Shown: positions 27,345 to 34,787, counted from the stretch's first letter. The stretch is DNA of 64,000 nucleotides from Sphingomonas cannabina (GCF_021391395.1 NZ_CP090059.1:915001-979000), one strand, 5' to 3'. The notes: generated by a model from the letters alone, not told the origin. Made by a program: numbers and translations.

Positions 27345-28226
27345 TCATCTGCCATAGGCAAATTTGGGGCGATAGCTCTCGATCAGCTTCGCTTCCTCAT
27401 CCTCTTCCTCATCCGGATCGGGCGGAAGATTCTCGCTCGTCAGTACCGTTAGCGTGAAACCATATTCTCCGAGCCCGATTACCTGTTCGTCGAGCTCGAT
27501 CTGGGATGAACTCCCGAACCAATCGTTGAGGGTCGTCAGCTCACAGGCGCGTCTCGCTGCCTCAACGTTGACCCTGTCGGCGTTGAAGCGCCGCGTCAGC
27601 GTTTGTGGAAGGGCGCAGCCCCTGCGCAGGAAGTTCAGGCGGCCGAGCTTTTTGAAACCTTCCGAAAGGAAGGCGTAGCGCACTTCATCACTCCTGCTCA
27701 TCACAATTGCCATTGGGTAGGGACTGCACTCTGCCGCGCGGATCGCCGACGCGGTGAGGGAGCATTTCGATATCTCGGCAAGCGCTTCGATGCCCTCGAG
27801 ACCGATCTGTTCTCGGTCCAGCTCAGCCTGGACCAGCCGGGTCGGCAACAACAGGCCGGAGGCGAAATGGTCGGCCTCAAGCTCGATCGCGGAATTCCCC
27901 TCGGTAAAGCCCGCTCGCGAGATATGTGCCGGAGCAACTTTGAGGATTTCTTCCGGGTGCCCATCCAGGAAATAATGCCCCAGCTCGTGGCCTATGGTGA
28001 ACCGCTGAAATCCGTCGCTTTTGATGTCGGTCGAGTAAAAGATCCCGACTTCGTCTCCAAAGATAATGCCCCCACTGACGCCAACTTGATCAGGTCGCTT
28101 TGGCACGACCAAAATGTCTTCAGCCGAAGCGATCACGAATGGATCGATCGGAAAGGTGTCGAACCCGTGCTCCTTGGCCTTTCGCTCCCCGCATTGGCGA
28201 GCCCAGGAGAGCCGGGCCTTGCTCAT
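27345..28226 (-). CDS. ImmA/IrrE-family metallopeptidase
   Basis: A 293-residue protein of the COG2856 family. The zinc site is HELGHYF (residues about 80-84) with the third ligand in ELEADHFASGLLLP. The N-terminal region (FPIDPFVIASAEDILVVPKR) is the usual lead-in; the C-terminal part is variable and ends with an acidic stretch (DPDEEEDEEAK). Such proteases cleave a partner XRE repressor to induce mobile-element or defence genes. The ATG overlaps the XRE stop as ATGA, so both are made together, which supports a repressor-antirepressor pair governing the divergent ubiquitin-like operon. Confidence 0.9.
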   Translation of the reverse strand: MSKARLSWARQCGERKAKEHGFDTFPIDPFVIASAEDILVVPKRPDQVGVSGGIIFGDEVGIFYSTDIKSDGFQRFTIGHELGHYFLDGHPEEILKVAPAHISRAGFTEGNSAIELEADHFASGLLLPTRLVQAELDREQIGLEGIEALAEISKCSLTASAIRAAECSPYPMAIVMSRSDEVRYAFLSEGFKKLGRLNFLRRGCALPQTLTRRFNADRVNVEAARRACELTTLNDWFGSSSQIELDEQVIGLGEYGFTLTVLTSENLPPDPDEEEDEEAKLIESYRPKFAYGR

Positions 28227-28576
28227 TCTTCGCCAGCCTCCCGCTTCTTGGTCATGAGGTCGATCATCATCTGGATGTGTTCCCGGTCATGATGCGAGAG
28301 CTGCTCCTCGCCGCGAAAAGCGGTGGTGGCGCCTTCCATCGTCGGCGAGCGACCAAGCAAGAAATCGGAGGACACGCTCAACGCCTTGGCGAGGGCCCGG
28401 ACATTCGCGAATGATGGCTTTCGCCGGTCCCGCTCGAAATGTCCGATCGCGGCGGCCTGCAATCCCGCCAATTTGGCGAGTTCGGCTTGGCTAAGGCCGC
28501 GCTTCTCGCGCGCCTGGACCAGCCGGTCGCCAAAATCGTCGCTACCTTCGGTCGTCATTGACTCTACGTTATCCAT
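28223..28576 (-). CDS. XRE-family helix-turn-helix repressor
   Basis: A 117-residue regulator. The HTH_3 domain (about residues 12-68) reads DRLVQAREKRGLSQAELAKL, then AAIGHFERDRRKPSFANVRA with the recognition helix, followed by a C-terminal helix (HHDREHIQMMIDLMTKKREA). The ATG at 28576 is 11 bases from a perfect palindrome it probably binds. It is transcribed divergently from the ubiquitin-like operon and coupled to the ImmA/IrrE peptidase gene. Autorepression plus repression of the divergent operon is the natural model. Confidence 0.88.
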   Translation of the reverse strand: MDNVESMTTEGSDDFGDRLVQAREKRGLSQAELAKLAGLQAAAIGHFERDRRKPSFANVRALAKALSVSSDFLLGRSPTMEGATTAFRGEEQLSHHDREHIQMMIDLMTKKREAGEE

Positions 28577-28586
28577 TCCTGTATAG

Positions 28587-28600
28587 CTACGATATCGTAG
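28587..28600. promoter_or_regulatory. XRE operator 1 (CTACGATATCGTAG)
   Basis: A perfect 14-bp palindrome just upstream of the XRE start codon. The same CTACG-N4-CGTAG arms recur at 28646-28659, and a half site (CTACG) lies at 28564-28568. Position suggests control of the XRE/ImmA promoter. Confidence 0.75.
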
Positions 28601-28645
28601 GTAGATCGATTGGCCCCCTCGGGGCATTTTTTTGATCGTATCTAT

Positions 28646-28659
28646 CTACGAAAACGTAG
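28646..28659. promoter_or_regulatory. XRE operator 2 (CTACGAAAACGTAG)
   Basis: Second site with identical CTACG/CGTAG arms and an AAAA centre, 59 bp centre to centre from operator 1, placed toward the ubiquitin-like operon. AT-rich sequence follows directly (TTTTTATATG), suitable for a promoter melting region. Confidence 0.75.
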
Positions 28660-28668
28660 GTTTTTATA

Positions 28669-28690
28669 TGACGACTCGGTGGGGTCGTCA
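28669..28690 (+). promoter_or_regulatory. Inverted repeat in the leader of the ubiquitin-like operon
   Basis: TGACGAC (28669-28675) pairs with GTCGTCA (28684-28690) around an 8-base loop, ending 20 bases before the first start codon. It may be a leader hairpin or a third protein-binding site. Confidence 0.45.
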
Positions 28691-28710
28691 AGCAGCGTGA
28701 GGACGGGAAC

Positions 28711-28848
28711 ATGACGAAGAAGCCTGAAGTGACGAGCAAGCGGGCGGCTACTGCCGCTTCGAAGGTGTTGCGCGACCCCAAGTCGAGCAAGGCAGCGAAG
28801 ACTGCAGCCGCCTCGGCGCTGACGCAGCGCCCCAACCGCAAAAAGTAG
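28711..28848 (+). CDS. Small basic protein, first gene of the ubiquitin-like operon (45 aa)
   Basis: A 45-residue Lys/Ala-rich protein (MTKKPEVTSKRAATAASKVL, ending RPNRKK). It is preceded by GAGG and followed immediately by the ribosome site of the Ub-like gene, which overlaps its TAG stop. Basic, probably helical, with no recognised domain. Being first in the operon behind the XRE operator and so short, it may be a nucleic-acid-binding or target-recruiting accessory. It was too short for routine gene calling but the spacing strongly supports it. Confidence 0.68.
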   Translation: MTKKPEVTSKRAATAASKVLRDPKSSKAAKTAAASALTQRPNRKK

Positions 28849-28857
28849 GAGGCCAAG

Positions 28858-29115
28858 TTGGCGAACGACAAGCCCAAGAAGACCGTAACGATCGTCGTCG
28901 AAGGCACGGAGCATGAGTGGCCGAAGGATGAGATCAGCTACGCCGAGGTCGTGACCCTGGAGGTGCCGGACTACGCGCAGCATCCCGAGATCACATATTC
29001 GGTCACCTACAAACGCGGCCACGGCAACAAGCCCGAGGGCACGCTGGTGCCGGGCGCCTCGATCAAGGTGAAGAACGGGATGAAGTTCAATGTTTCGGAA
29101 ACTGGTCAGTCATAA
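28858..29115 (+). CDS. Single-domain ubiquitin-like protein (multiubiquitin family)
   Basis: An 85-residue protein starting at TTG with a perfect AGGAGG five bases upstream. It matches the multiubiquitin domain family: KTVTIVVEGTEHEWPKDEIS, the acidic VVTLEVPDYAQHPEITYSVT strand region, then YKRGHGNKPEGTLVPG and KNGMKFNVSET. Relatives usually carry several tandem domains; here there is one. It ends in TGQS with no C-terminal Gly-Gly, so conjugation would need either an atypical terminus or processing. Its end overlaps the E1-like gene by 26 bases. It is expected to be the modifier of the conjugation system encoded downstream. Confidence 0.88.
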   Translation: MANDKPKKTVTIVVEGTEHEWPKDEISYAEVVTLEVPDYAQHPEITYSVTYKRGHGNKPEGTLVPGASIKVKNGMKFNVSETGQS

Positions 29116-30283
29116 TCCGGATCTCGGGCGCTTGGTCGAGCGCGGCTACGCGGTCGCGTTCGACAGCAATTGCCTGATCGTTCGCGACATCCCGTATCTG
29201 GACCGGGAAGGCGATCTACAGTGGGGCGCAATAGTCGCTAAGCTCGTCTTCGTCGATCACGAACGGGTTCAGCAGGATGACCACCAAGTCTATTTTGCCG
29301 GCACGCATCCGCATCAGCTGGACGGCACACCGATTCGCAACCTGGGCGGTGGCGCAACGACGATCCAGTTGACCGCAGCTTGCGCCGATGTGGTTGTGCA
29401 ACGCTCTTTCTCGAACAAGCCGAAGGCGACGGGAAAATTTGAGGACTTTTTCGAGAAGATAGAAAGCTACGTCTCGGTCATCGCCGGCCCGGCGATGGCA
29501 AAGTTCGACGCAAACCCATACACCTTCAGATGCAGGGAGGAGATTGCGCCGGACACGATCTTCAAGTTCCAAGACACGCTCACCTCGCGCGCTCAGATCG
29601 GAGATCTCAATGAAGGTTTTGCCGAGGAGGTGGTGGCCGTCATCGGGCTTGGGGGGACGGGAGCCTATCTGCTCGACCTGCTGGTCAAGACACCGGTGCC
29701 CGAGATACGCGGCTTCGACGGTGACGGCTTTCATGTCCACAATGCGTTTCGCTCGCCTGGGCGGCTCGACGGAACCGAACTCGGCCTGAAGAAGGTCGAA
29801 GTCTATGAGGGGCGCTACGAGAATTTCCGGCACGGCTTGCGACTTGAGGCGACTTATATCGACGAGGGCTCCGCAGATGCGTTCGCCGGTGTGACTTTCG
29901 CATTCGTGTGCGTGGACAAGGGATCGGCGCGCGCTGCGATTTTTGAGCTGCTGGTCTCACTCGGCATTCCGTTCATCGATGTCGGCATGGGCCTCAAACG
30001 GAAGGACGGGCCGCTCAACGGCATGCTCCGGGTGACCTATTACTCGGCGGAAGACGCCGCGCAGATGTGCGAGCGTCAGCTCGCCGAACTGTCAGACGTG
30101 CCTGACAATCTCTATCGTGCCAACATCCAGATTGGAGAACTCAACGCGCTCAATGCGTGTCTGGCACTCATCAGGTATAAGCAGCTTCGGGGCTTTTATC
30201 GCGAAGAAGAGGCGCTCAAGCATTTGTTGTTCGGCGTTGGCGACCTTCGCATCACCGGAGAGTCCAGCTTTGACGACGTTTAG
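29090..30283 (+). CDS. ThiF/E1-like adenylyltransferase with N-terminal E2-like region
   Basis: A 397-residue enzyme. Residues about 180-370 are the ThiF/E1 fold: ATP loop GLGGTGAYLLDLLVK (186-200), D210 in GFDGDGFHVHN, then N219 and R221 in the adenylation motif, and Cys candidates at 274 (AFVCVDKG) and 327 (AQMCERQ) for thioester formation. Residues 1-170 (SNCLIVRDIPYLDR; VYFAGTHPHQLDGTPI) resemble the domain found N-terminal to ThiF in multiubiquitin operons, possibly an E2-like fold (DUF6791). It should adenylate the Ub-like protein and perhaps also transfer it. ATG at 29090 is inside the Ub-like gene. Confidence 0.85.
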   Translation: MFRKLVSHNPDLGRLVERGYAVAFDSNCLIVRDIPYLDREGDLQWGAIVAKLVFVDHERVQQDDHQVYFAGTHPHQLDGTPIRNLGGGATTIQLTAACADVVVQRSFSNKPKATGKFEDFFEKIESYVSVIAGPAMAKFDANPYTFRCREEIAPDTIFKFQDTLTSRAQIGDLNEGFAEEVVAVIGLGGTGAYLLDLLVKTPVPEIRGFDGDGFHVHNAFRSPGRLDGTELGLKKVEVYEGRYENFRHGLRLEATYIDEGSADAFAGVTFAFVCVDKGSARAAIFELLVSLGIPFIDVGMGLKRKDGPLNGMLRVTYYSAEDAAQMCERQLAELSDVPDNLYRANIQIGELNALNACLALIRYKQLRGFYREEEALKHLLFGVGDLRITGESSFDDV

Positions 30284-30668
30284 GCTTGCGCGTGTGCGCA
30301 CAATGCCAGCTCAGATCGAGCCGGGCATCCTCTACGTGTCGGAAGAGTTTGAAACCGCTGCGCACCTGTGCGCGTGTGGTTGCGGATCGAAGGTCAGAAC
30401 CCCCCTTGGGCCAACTGAATGGTCGTTCTGGGAGGATGCCACCGGTCCGACCCTATCTCCCTCGATCGGAAATTGGCAGCGGCCATGCCAATCGCATTAT
30501 TGGATCAGGGGCGGCCAGGTCGAGTGGTCGACGCAGTGGTCCGCGGAGCAGATTGCCGCTGGCAGGCGGCGCGAGCAGATGCGTCGAGAAAGCTACTACG
30601 CCAAGCAGTATCCGAACGGACTCCTGGCGCGTTTCTGGCGCTGGCTGAAAGATTTGTTCGGAGGCTAA
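30270..30668 (+). CDS. DUF6527 family protein (probable zinc-binding partner)
   Basis: A 132-residue protein. The core LEPGVLYVSEEF-like segment (IEPGILYVSEEFETAAHLCA) runs into CACGCGSKVRTPLGPTEWSF and later RPCQSHYWIRGG; these Cys/His groups probably bind zinc. Family members sit next to multiubiquitin and E1-like genes and may act as an E2/E3-like factor or isopeptidase partner; biochemical role is not settled here. The TTG at 30270, overlapping the E1 stop, keeps the conserved N-terminus (FRLARVRTMPAQ); the ATG at 30303 is the alternative. The C-terminus is basic and amphipathic (RFWRWLKDLFGG). Confidence 0.8.
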   Translation: MTTFRLARVRTMPAQIEPGILYVSEEFETAAHLCACGCGSKVRTPLGPTEWSFWEDATGPTLSPSIGNWQRPCQSHYWIRGGQVEWSTQWSAEQIAAGRRREQMRRESYYAKQYPNGLLARFWRWLKDLFGG

Positions 30669-30697
30669 CGAACGTTTTCGAGAGGCAGGAGGGGGTG

Positions 30698-31168
30698 ATG
30701 GAAACCCACAATTTCGAGCGGCTAAAAGCGCACATTCTGCCGCTGTCGGAAGCTTCGACATTCGATATCGCACGTCGAGAATGGGATCTTGTTGGCGTCG
30801 AGATCAGCGAAGAATTCGATCACTGCCCGTGCGGTCAAGATATCAAGGAACATTGCTATATTCGGAACAGGTTGAATGGCAATTCGACCTATGTTGGGAA
30901 CGTCTGCATCAACCGCTTCATCCAGATCGACACCGGCAATCTCTTCGAAGGCCTGAAGCGCATCGCAAAGGACATTTCCGCCAACGCGAACAATGACCTC
31001 ATCGAACACGCCTATCGAATGGGCTATCTGTTTGGCGAGAAGGAATATCGGTTCCTGAAACAGACGGCGCTCAAGCGTAACCTCTCGTCCGCGCAGATAG
31101 CGTGGAAGCAGAAAATCAATCGACGAATACTGAGCAAGACAATCGTCCAGCGTCGAAGTGCGATCTGA
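30698..31168 (+). CDS. Cys-rich hypothetical protein, last gene of the ubiquitin-like operon
   Basis: A 156-residue protein starting METHNFERLKAHILPL with GGAGGGGG upstream, 29 bases after DUF6527. A probable treble-clef/zinc-ribbon module occupies about residues 40-75: CPCGQDIKEHCYIRNRLNG and YVGNVCINRFI. The remainder is helical and basic (LKQTALKRNLSSAQIAWKQ). I do not recognise a named family, although similar CxCG...GNVCxxRF modules occur in small mobile-element proteins. Its position suggests a role as target adaptor or effector in the same system. Confidence 0.65.
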   Translation: METHNFERLKAHILPLSEASTFDIARREWDLVGVEISEEFDHCPCGQDIKEHCYIRNRLNGNSTYVGNVCINRFIQIDTGNLFEGLKRIAKDISANANNDLIEHAYRMGYLFGEKEYRFLKQTALKRNLSSAQIAWKQKINRRILSKTIVQRRSAI

Positions 31169-31362
31169 TGCCGATGCCCACTCGCGGGCACGGCTACAAA
31201 CACCCGATCCACATACGGTGAATTACCAGCTGCATCCTCGACCAACCGCAGCGATGCCTGCTTTCGTGACTAGGCGATCCGATAGCTGCCGGTCTGCTAT
31301 CGGCCCAGTTCCGGTCACGCCAGCGCACCGGTATCTCCGAATCCGGTTAGTTCACTGCCCTG

Positions 31363-32475
31363 TTATGCCGCTTCGATCATGGCTTCGCTGATCTCGGCCT
31401 TGACCCAATTCAGCAGCACCAAGTTGCGGATGGCTCCGGCCACGGCTTCGCGCTTTTCTTCGGACCGCCAAGACGGTTTCCAGTCCAGCACATAGTCCAA
31501 TATGTTCTGTTCGCTGACGGTCGAGCCCGGTCTGCGCGCCTTGATCCACCGGCAGGCATAGATGATGGTTGCGACTTCCTCGGCCTGTTCGGTGCTTTTG
31601 ATGCGGCTGAACAGGTCGGCCGTCTTGTCGATCTTCTTGCGGTGGAGCTCGATCTCCGGGCCCAGCTTGCGCCGGTCCTTTTCATATTGGGGGCTGACCC
31701 GGAAGGCGATCATCTTGCCGAGCTGCGCTTCCTGAAGCCAATTGCGGTTGGCGAAATCGTGAAGTGCGGCCTTCATGTCCCCCGAGAACGGGCCATAGCT
31801 TCCCTTGCCGAACTCAAAGCCGGTCGGCACTCTCATTTCGGTGAGGACATAGGCGATCTTCTGAAAAATCGTCCGCCCCACCGGGTTCGCATAGGGCTGC
31901 GCCTGAAGCTCGCGCAGCACTTCAACCAGGGCGATCCAACTCGGGTTAGGCTTCTCGGCCCTGATTCCCCGACCTGTCAGGCTGAGCTGCGACGGCGCAG
32001 CGAGGAACTCGGCCGTCAGCTCGCTCTTGGGCGTGCCGTACGGCGCATAGACCTCGACGTCGATCGGCAGCTCGTGGAGCTTGGCGTGGATCAGCGGCCC
32101 CACCTCCGACCAGGCCAAGCCACCGTTACCGCAGCCGAGCGGCGGCAAGGCCAGGCTGGTGATTCCCCATTCGGCGGCATGGGCGGCGAGGTAGTCGAGT
32201 CCGCGATCGATATCCGCCAACCGCGAGGACGAGCGCCAATGACCCTTGGTTGGGAAGTTGACGATCCGCGCACCCGTTTCATCGGTATAGAGATAGGGCT
32301 CACCCAGGCGCACCTCGCCGCGTGCGCAACGATCCGCATAGTCCCGCGCCATGCGAGGAAAGCGCTTCTTGAACTCCAGCGCCACGCCCTTGCCCATCAC
32401 GCCGACGCAATTGACGGTATTGACCAGCGTCTGCGCCTGGCTGGCGAACAGGTCTCCGATCAGGGCTTTGAACAT
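31363..32475 (-). CDS. darG: DarG, macrodomain antitoxin
   Basis: A 370-residue protein. The N-terminal macrodomain (about 1-155) has IGDLFASQAQTLVNTVNCVG, the phosphate loop VMGKGVALEFKKRFP and LALPPLGCGNGGLAW, the ADP-ribose binding site that removes ADP-ribose from DNA. The C-terminal half (about 180-370; VGRTIFQKIAYVLTEMRVPT, FGKGSYGPFSGDMKAALH) is the toxin-binding domain of full-length DarG. It directly follows darT with a gap of 8 bases. Because the toxin gene is frameshifted, this antitoxin may now be orphaned. Confidence 0.9.
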   Translation of the reverse strand: MFKALIGDLFASQAQTLVNTVNCVGVMGKGVALEFKKRFPRMARDYADRCARGEVRLGEPYLYTDETGARIVNFPTKGHWRSSSRLADIDRGLDYLAAHAAEWGITSLALPPLGCGNGGLAWSEVGPLIHAKLHELPIDVEVYAPYGTPKSELTAEFLAAPSQLSLTGRGIRAEKPNPSWIALVEVLRELQAQPYANPVGRTIFQKIAYVLTEMRVPTGFEFGKGSYGPFSGDMKAALHDFANRNWLQEAQLGKMIAFRVSPQYEKDRRKLGPEIELHRKKIDKTADLFSRIKSTEQAEEVATIIYACRWIKARRPGSTVSEQNILDYVLDWKPSWRSEEKREAVAGAIRNLVLLNWVKAEISEAMIEAA

Positions 32476-32483
32476 AGGATTCG

Positions 32484-33082
32484 TTACCACGGATTTGGCC
32501 GAAAGAACAGAACGGGATCAATGGTGGCTGTCATATGCGGTGCCTGAGCCGTCAGCCGGTCGTGGGCGACGGCATCGATCACGTAGGCGCCGGTCAGCAA
32601 TTCCTGGGGAACGCGGTGCGGCACCAGCACTTCCGCGCATTTGCGGGACTTGTGCTGAAAATATCGTCTTGGATCGTCGGGGTGGGTCCAACTCTCGGCA
32701 AGCACGTCGTCGAAATTGATCAGCGCCCATTGGAGGGATGCAGGAAACGGGCATAGTCACTGGCGGCATTGCTGTCGGTGATGACGGCGCCCGGCATCGC
32801 CAGAACGTCGAGCGACACGCGGAGCACGCACAACGATCCGGCTTCGCCTAAACGTTTGTAAAGCATCGGGTTGCGGGCGTGGAAGTATAGGTTGGCATAT
32901 TGGTGGAGTCGCAGGCCTTGGGGCACGCGCCGCTGATCGCGCCGGTCCTGCACAGGCTGCATGGCGACCGACGCATGCTGAAGCTGGGCGGCTCTTTCAT
33001 AAGATAGGATGCCATGCGCCAACACCGACGGGAGGTTCGCGATCGGCATTATGCAATGCAGTTCGGCGACGCGCGGATCCAT
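32484..33082 (-). pseudogene. darT: darT, DNA ADP-ribosyltransferase toxin, frameshifted
   Basis: The first 120 codons (stop at 32720) give the DarT N-terminus: IANLPSVLAHGILSYERAAQ, RRDQRRVPQGLRLHQYANLY, FHARNPMLYKRLG, and ITDSNAASDYARFLHPS. The remainder, LINFDDVLAESWTHPDDPRR and the catalytic-Glu region KCAEVLVPHRVPQELL, is in another frame. Restoring one base near 32732 (CCTCC read as CCTCCC on the minus strand) rejoins the frames into a full-length protein of about 200 residues. As written, the toxin lacks its catalytic glutamate. A sequencing error at this C-run is the main alternative. Confidence 0.82.
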
Positions 33083-33236
33083 AGCGTCACGGCTTCGGCG
33101 ACGAAGCTATCGGCGTCAAGGACGGGGGGCAACCGAGTACGAACATTTGGCGGCGATCGATCCAAATGCAACTAATCCAATAATAAACTATACATCACCA
33201 AAGCGCCGGCGGAGCCCCGGGCGAAAGGAGAGGTCG

Positions 33237-33482
33237 ATGGCTGACGACAAGCTGCGCAGTTTCCACCTGACGAAGAAGGGGGATGCATGGCGCCTCGAAC
33301 AAGCTGGCAGCGATCGCGCGGTCCGCACCTTTGGCCGGAAGAGTGACGCGCTGAAAGGGGGCGTGCTGAAAAGCGCGTTGGGAACGCAGGGCGGCTCCGT
33401 GAAAATCCATGACGAGAAAGGACGCATCCAGCAGGAGCGGACCTATCCACGGGCTAAGGATCCGCGGAAATCGAAGGGCTGA
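33237..33482 (+). CDS. DUF2188 family protein
   Basis: An 81-residue basic protein of the DUF2188 type: FHLTKKGDAWRLEQAGSDRA, then GGSVKIHDEKGRIQQERTYP. This small fold occurs widely in soil bacteria, with a beta-rich core and charged linker; function unknown. AAAGGAGAGG precedes the ATG. It is divergent from the darTG pair and followed by another small gene. Confidence 0.82.
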   Translation: MADDKLRSFHLTKKGDAWRLEQAGSDRAVRTFGRKSDALKGGVLKSALGTQGGSVKIHDEKGRIQQERTYPRAKDPRKSKG

Positions 33483-33593
33483 CAGCCGAGGAAGCTTCGC
33501 CTCGTCATTGAGCGGGGCTTGCCCAATGTTCCTATAATGTTCTAAATTCCGCTCCAGCGCCCTCGTGGTGATTCGATCAGTCCTGGAGCCGTC

Positions 33594-33791
33594 ATGCAGC
33601 ACGATGCCTGCCTGCGCGCCGCCGCGCGCGCGATCTACGATGCCTGTTTTCCGACCGAGGAACTTGCGCCGGTCGGTTTCGACGAAGCCGAGAAATACGG
33701 AACGATTCATTACCGCCGGGCGGTCGAAGCGGCGCAGAATGCGCGGTTGCATCTGCTGTATGGACGGGAGGCGCAGCCGAGCCTGCTTTAG
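33594..33791 (+). CDS. Hypothetical protein (65 aa)
   Basis: A small soluble protein (MQHDACLRAAARAIYDACFP, then FDEAEKYGTIHYRRAVEAAQ) predicted all-helical. The composition and absence of a competing frame make it a credible gene; GGAG lies 9 bases upstream of the ATG. No family recognised and no strong tie to neighbours. Confidence 0.55.
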   Translation: MQHDACLRAAARAIYDACFPTEELAPVGFDEAEKYGTIHYRRAVEAAQNARLHLLYGREAQPSLL

Positions 33792-33903
33792 CGTACCGGA
33801 GCAGCAGGACAGCGACGTTGCCATCATGCATCTGCCCGCTTGTAGAGCACCAACGTCTGCAAGCAGTCGTCTAGACCGACCGAAGCAAACAGGAGGGGCA
33901 GGT

Positions 33904-33922
33904 GTATTGACATTGTCAATAC
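33904..33922. promoter_or_regulatory. Operator/promoter of the TacAT-type toxin-antitoxin operon
   Basis: A 19-bp palindrome with perfect 9-base arms (GTATTGACA / TGTCAATAC) around one central T, 48 bases before the antitoxin ATG. It contains a consensus -35 hexamer TTGACA (33907-33912) with ATATCC about 17 bases on as a weak -10. A RHH antitoxin bound here would block transcription. Confidence 0.7.
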
Positions 33923-33969
33923 AATCTCCATATCCAGCTCCTCATGAGTTTGCGTACGGAGGGTTGAAC

Positions 33970-34254
33970 ATGGCGGACGTACTGGAGCGGCCGAAGGCCG
34001 ATACGACGATCACGATGCGCCTGCCCGTGCAGACTCGTGAGCTGATCGATCGCGCCGCGGCGACGATCGACAAGTCGCGTACCGAGTTCGTGCTCGAGAG
34101 CGCCCGGCAGCGCGCCATCGATGTGCTGCTCGATCAGCGGGTGTTCCACCTCGATGCCGCAGCGAGCGAAGCCTTTGCGGACATCCTGGAGAAGCCGCCG
34201 GCACCGGTCGAGGCGCTGCGCACGCTGGTGGCGAGCAAGTCGCCTTGGGAGTAG
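33970..34254 (+). CDS. DUF1778 (TacA-like) antitoxin
   Basis: A 94-residue ribbon-helix-helix antitoxin: DTTITMRLPVQTRELIDRAA, then KSRTEFVLESARQRAIDVLL, the DNA-binding half, and a C-terminal tail (FADILEKPPAPVEALRTLVA) that would wrap the toxin. It overlaps or abuts the acetyltransferase gene and has a palindromic operator upstream, so it should neutralise the GNAT toxin and autorepress the operon with it. Confidence 0.9.
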   Translation: MADVLERPKADTTITMRLPVQTRELIDRAAATIDKSRTEFVLESARQRAIDVLLDQRVFHLDAAASEAFADILEKPPAPVEALRTLVASKSPWE

Positions 34255-34268
34255 TCGAGCCGCTCGGC

Positions 34269-34787
34269 ATGTCCCGGCGCCCCTATGCCGCGCCGACGCC
34301 CATCACCGCTGATCACCGGCTGGACGGATTCGCCTGCGGCAAGTCGCCGCTGGACGATTGGTTGAGAGCGCACGCGCTCGAGAACGAAGGCAAGGCGTCG
34401 CGCACCTATGTCGTCACGGCGCAAGCCGGCGAGGACGCCGGTAACGTGGTCGCCTACTATACGCTCGCCTACGGCAGCGTCACACGGGAGGAGGTGCCGA
34501 AAAAGATCCGGCAAGGCCTGCCCAATCCGGTTCCGGTGATGGTTCTGGGGCGTCTGGCTGTCCACCGGAACCACGGCGGCAAGGGCATCGGCGCGGGACT
34601 GCTCCGGGAGGCGATGCAACGCACCCTGGACGCGTCGCTGGTCGCCGGCTTGCGGGCACTGATCGTCCATGCGCTCGATGACGAAGCAGTGGGTTTCTAT
34701 GCCCGATATGGTTTTCAGGTGTTTCCCGCCGGGACCAGAACGCTGTTCCTGCCGGTCGAGACGTTGCGTCAGGCCGTTGCCGGCTGA
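34269..34787 (+). CDS. GNAT acetyltransferase toxin (TacT-like)
   Basis: A 172-residue N-acetyltransferase. FACGKSPLDDWLRAHALENE is the usual TacT N-terminus, VVAYYTLAYGSVTR the core strand, and LGRLAVHRNHGGKGIGAGLL the acetyl-CoA pyrophosphate loop (about residue 100); VGFYARYGFQ closes the fold. TacT toxins acetylate the amino group of charged tRNAs and stop translation. The ATG at 34269 is preferred; a TTG at 34245 overlapping the antitoxin end is the alternative. The downstream 236 bases to the relaxase stop hold nothing recognisable. Confidence 0.88.
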   Translation: MSRRPYAAPTPITADHRLDGFACGKSPLDDWLRAHALENEGKASRTYVVTAQAGEDAGNVVAYYTLAYGSVTREEVPKKIRQGLPNPVPVMVLGRLAVHRNHGGKGIGAGLLREAMQRTLDASLVAGLRALIVHALDDEAVGFYARYGFQVFPAGTRTLFLPVETLRQAVAG

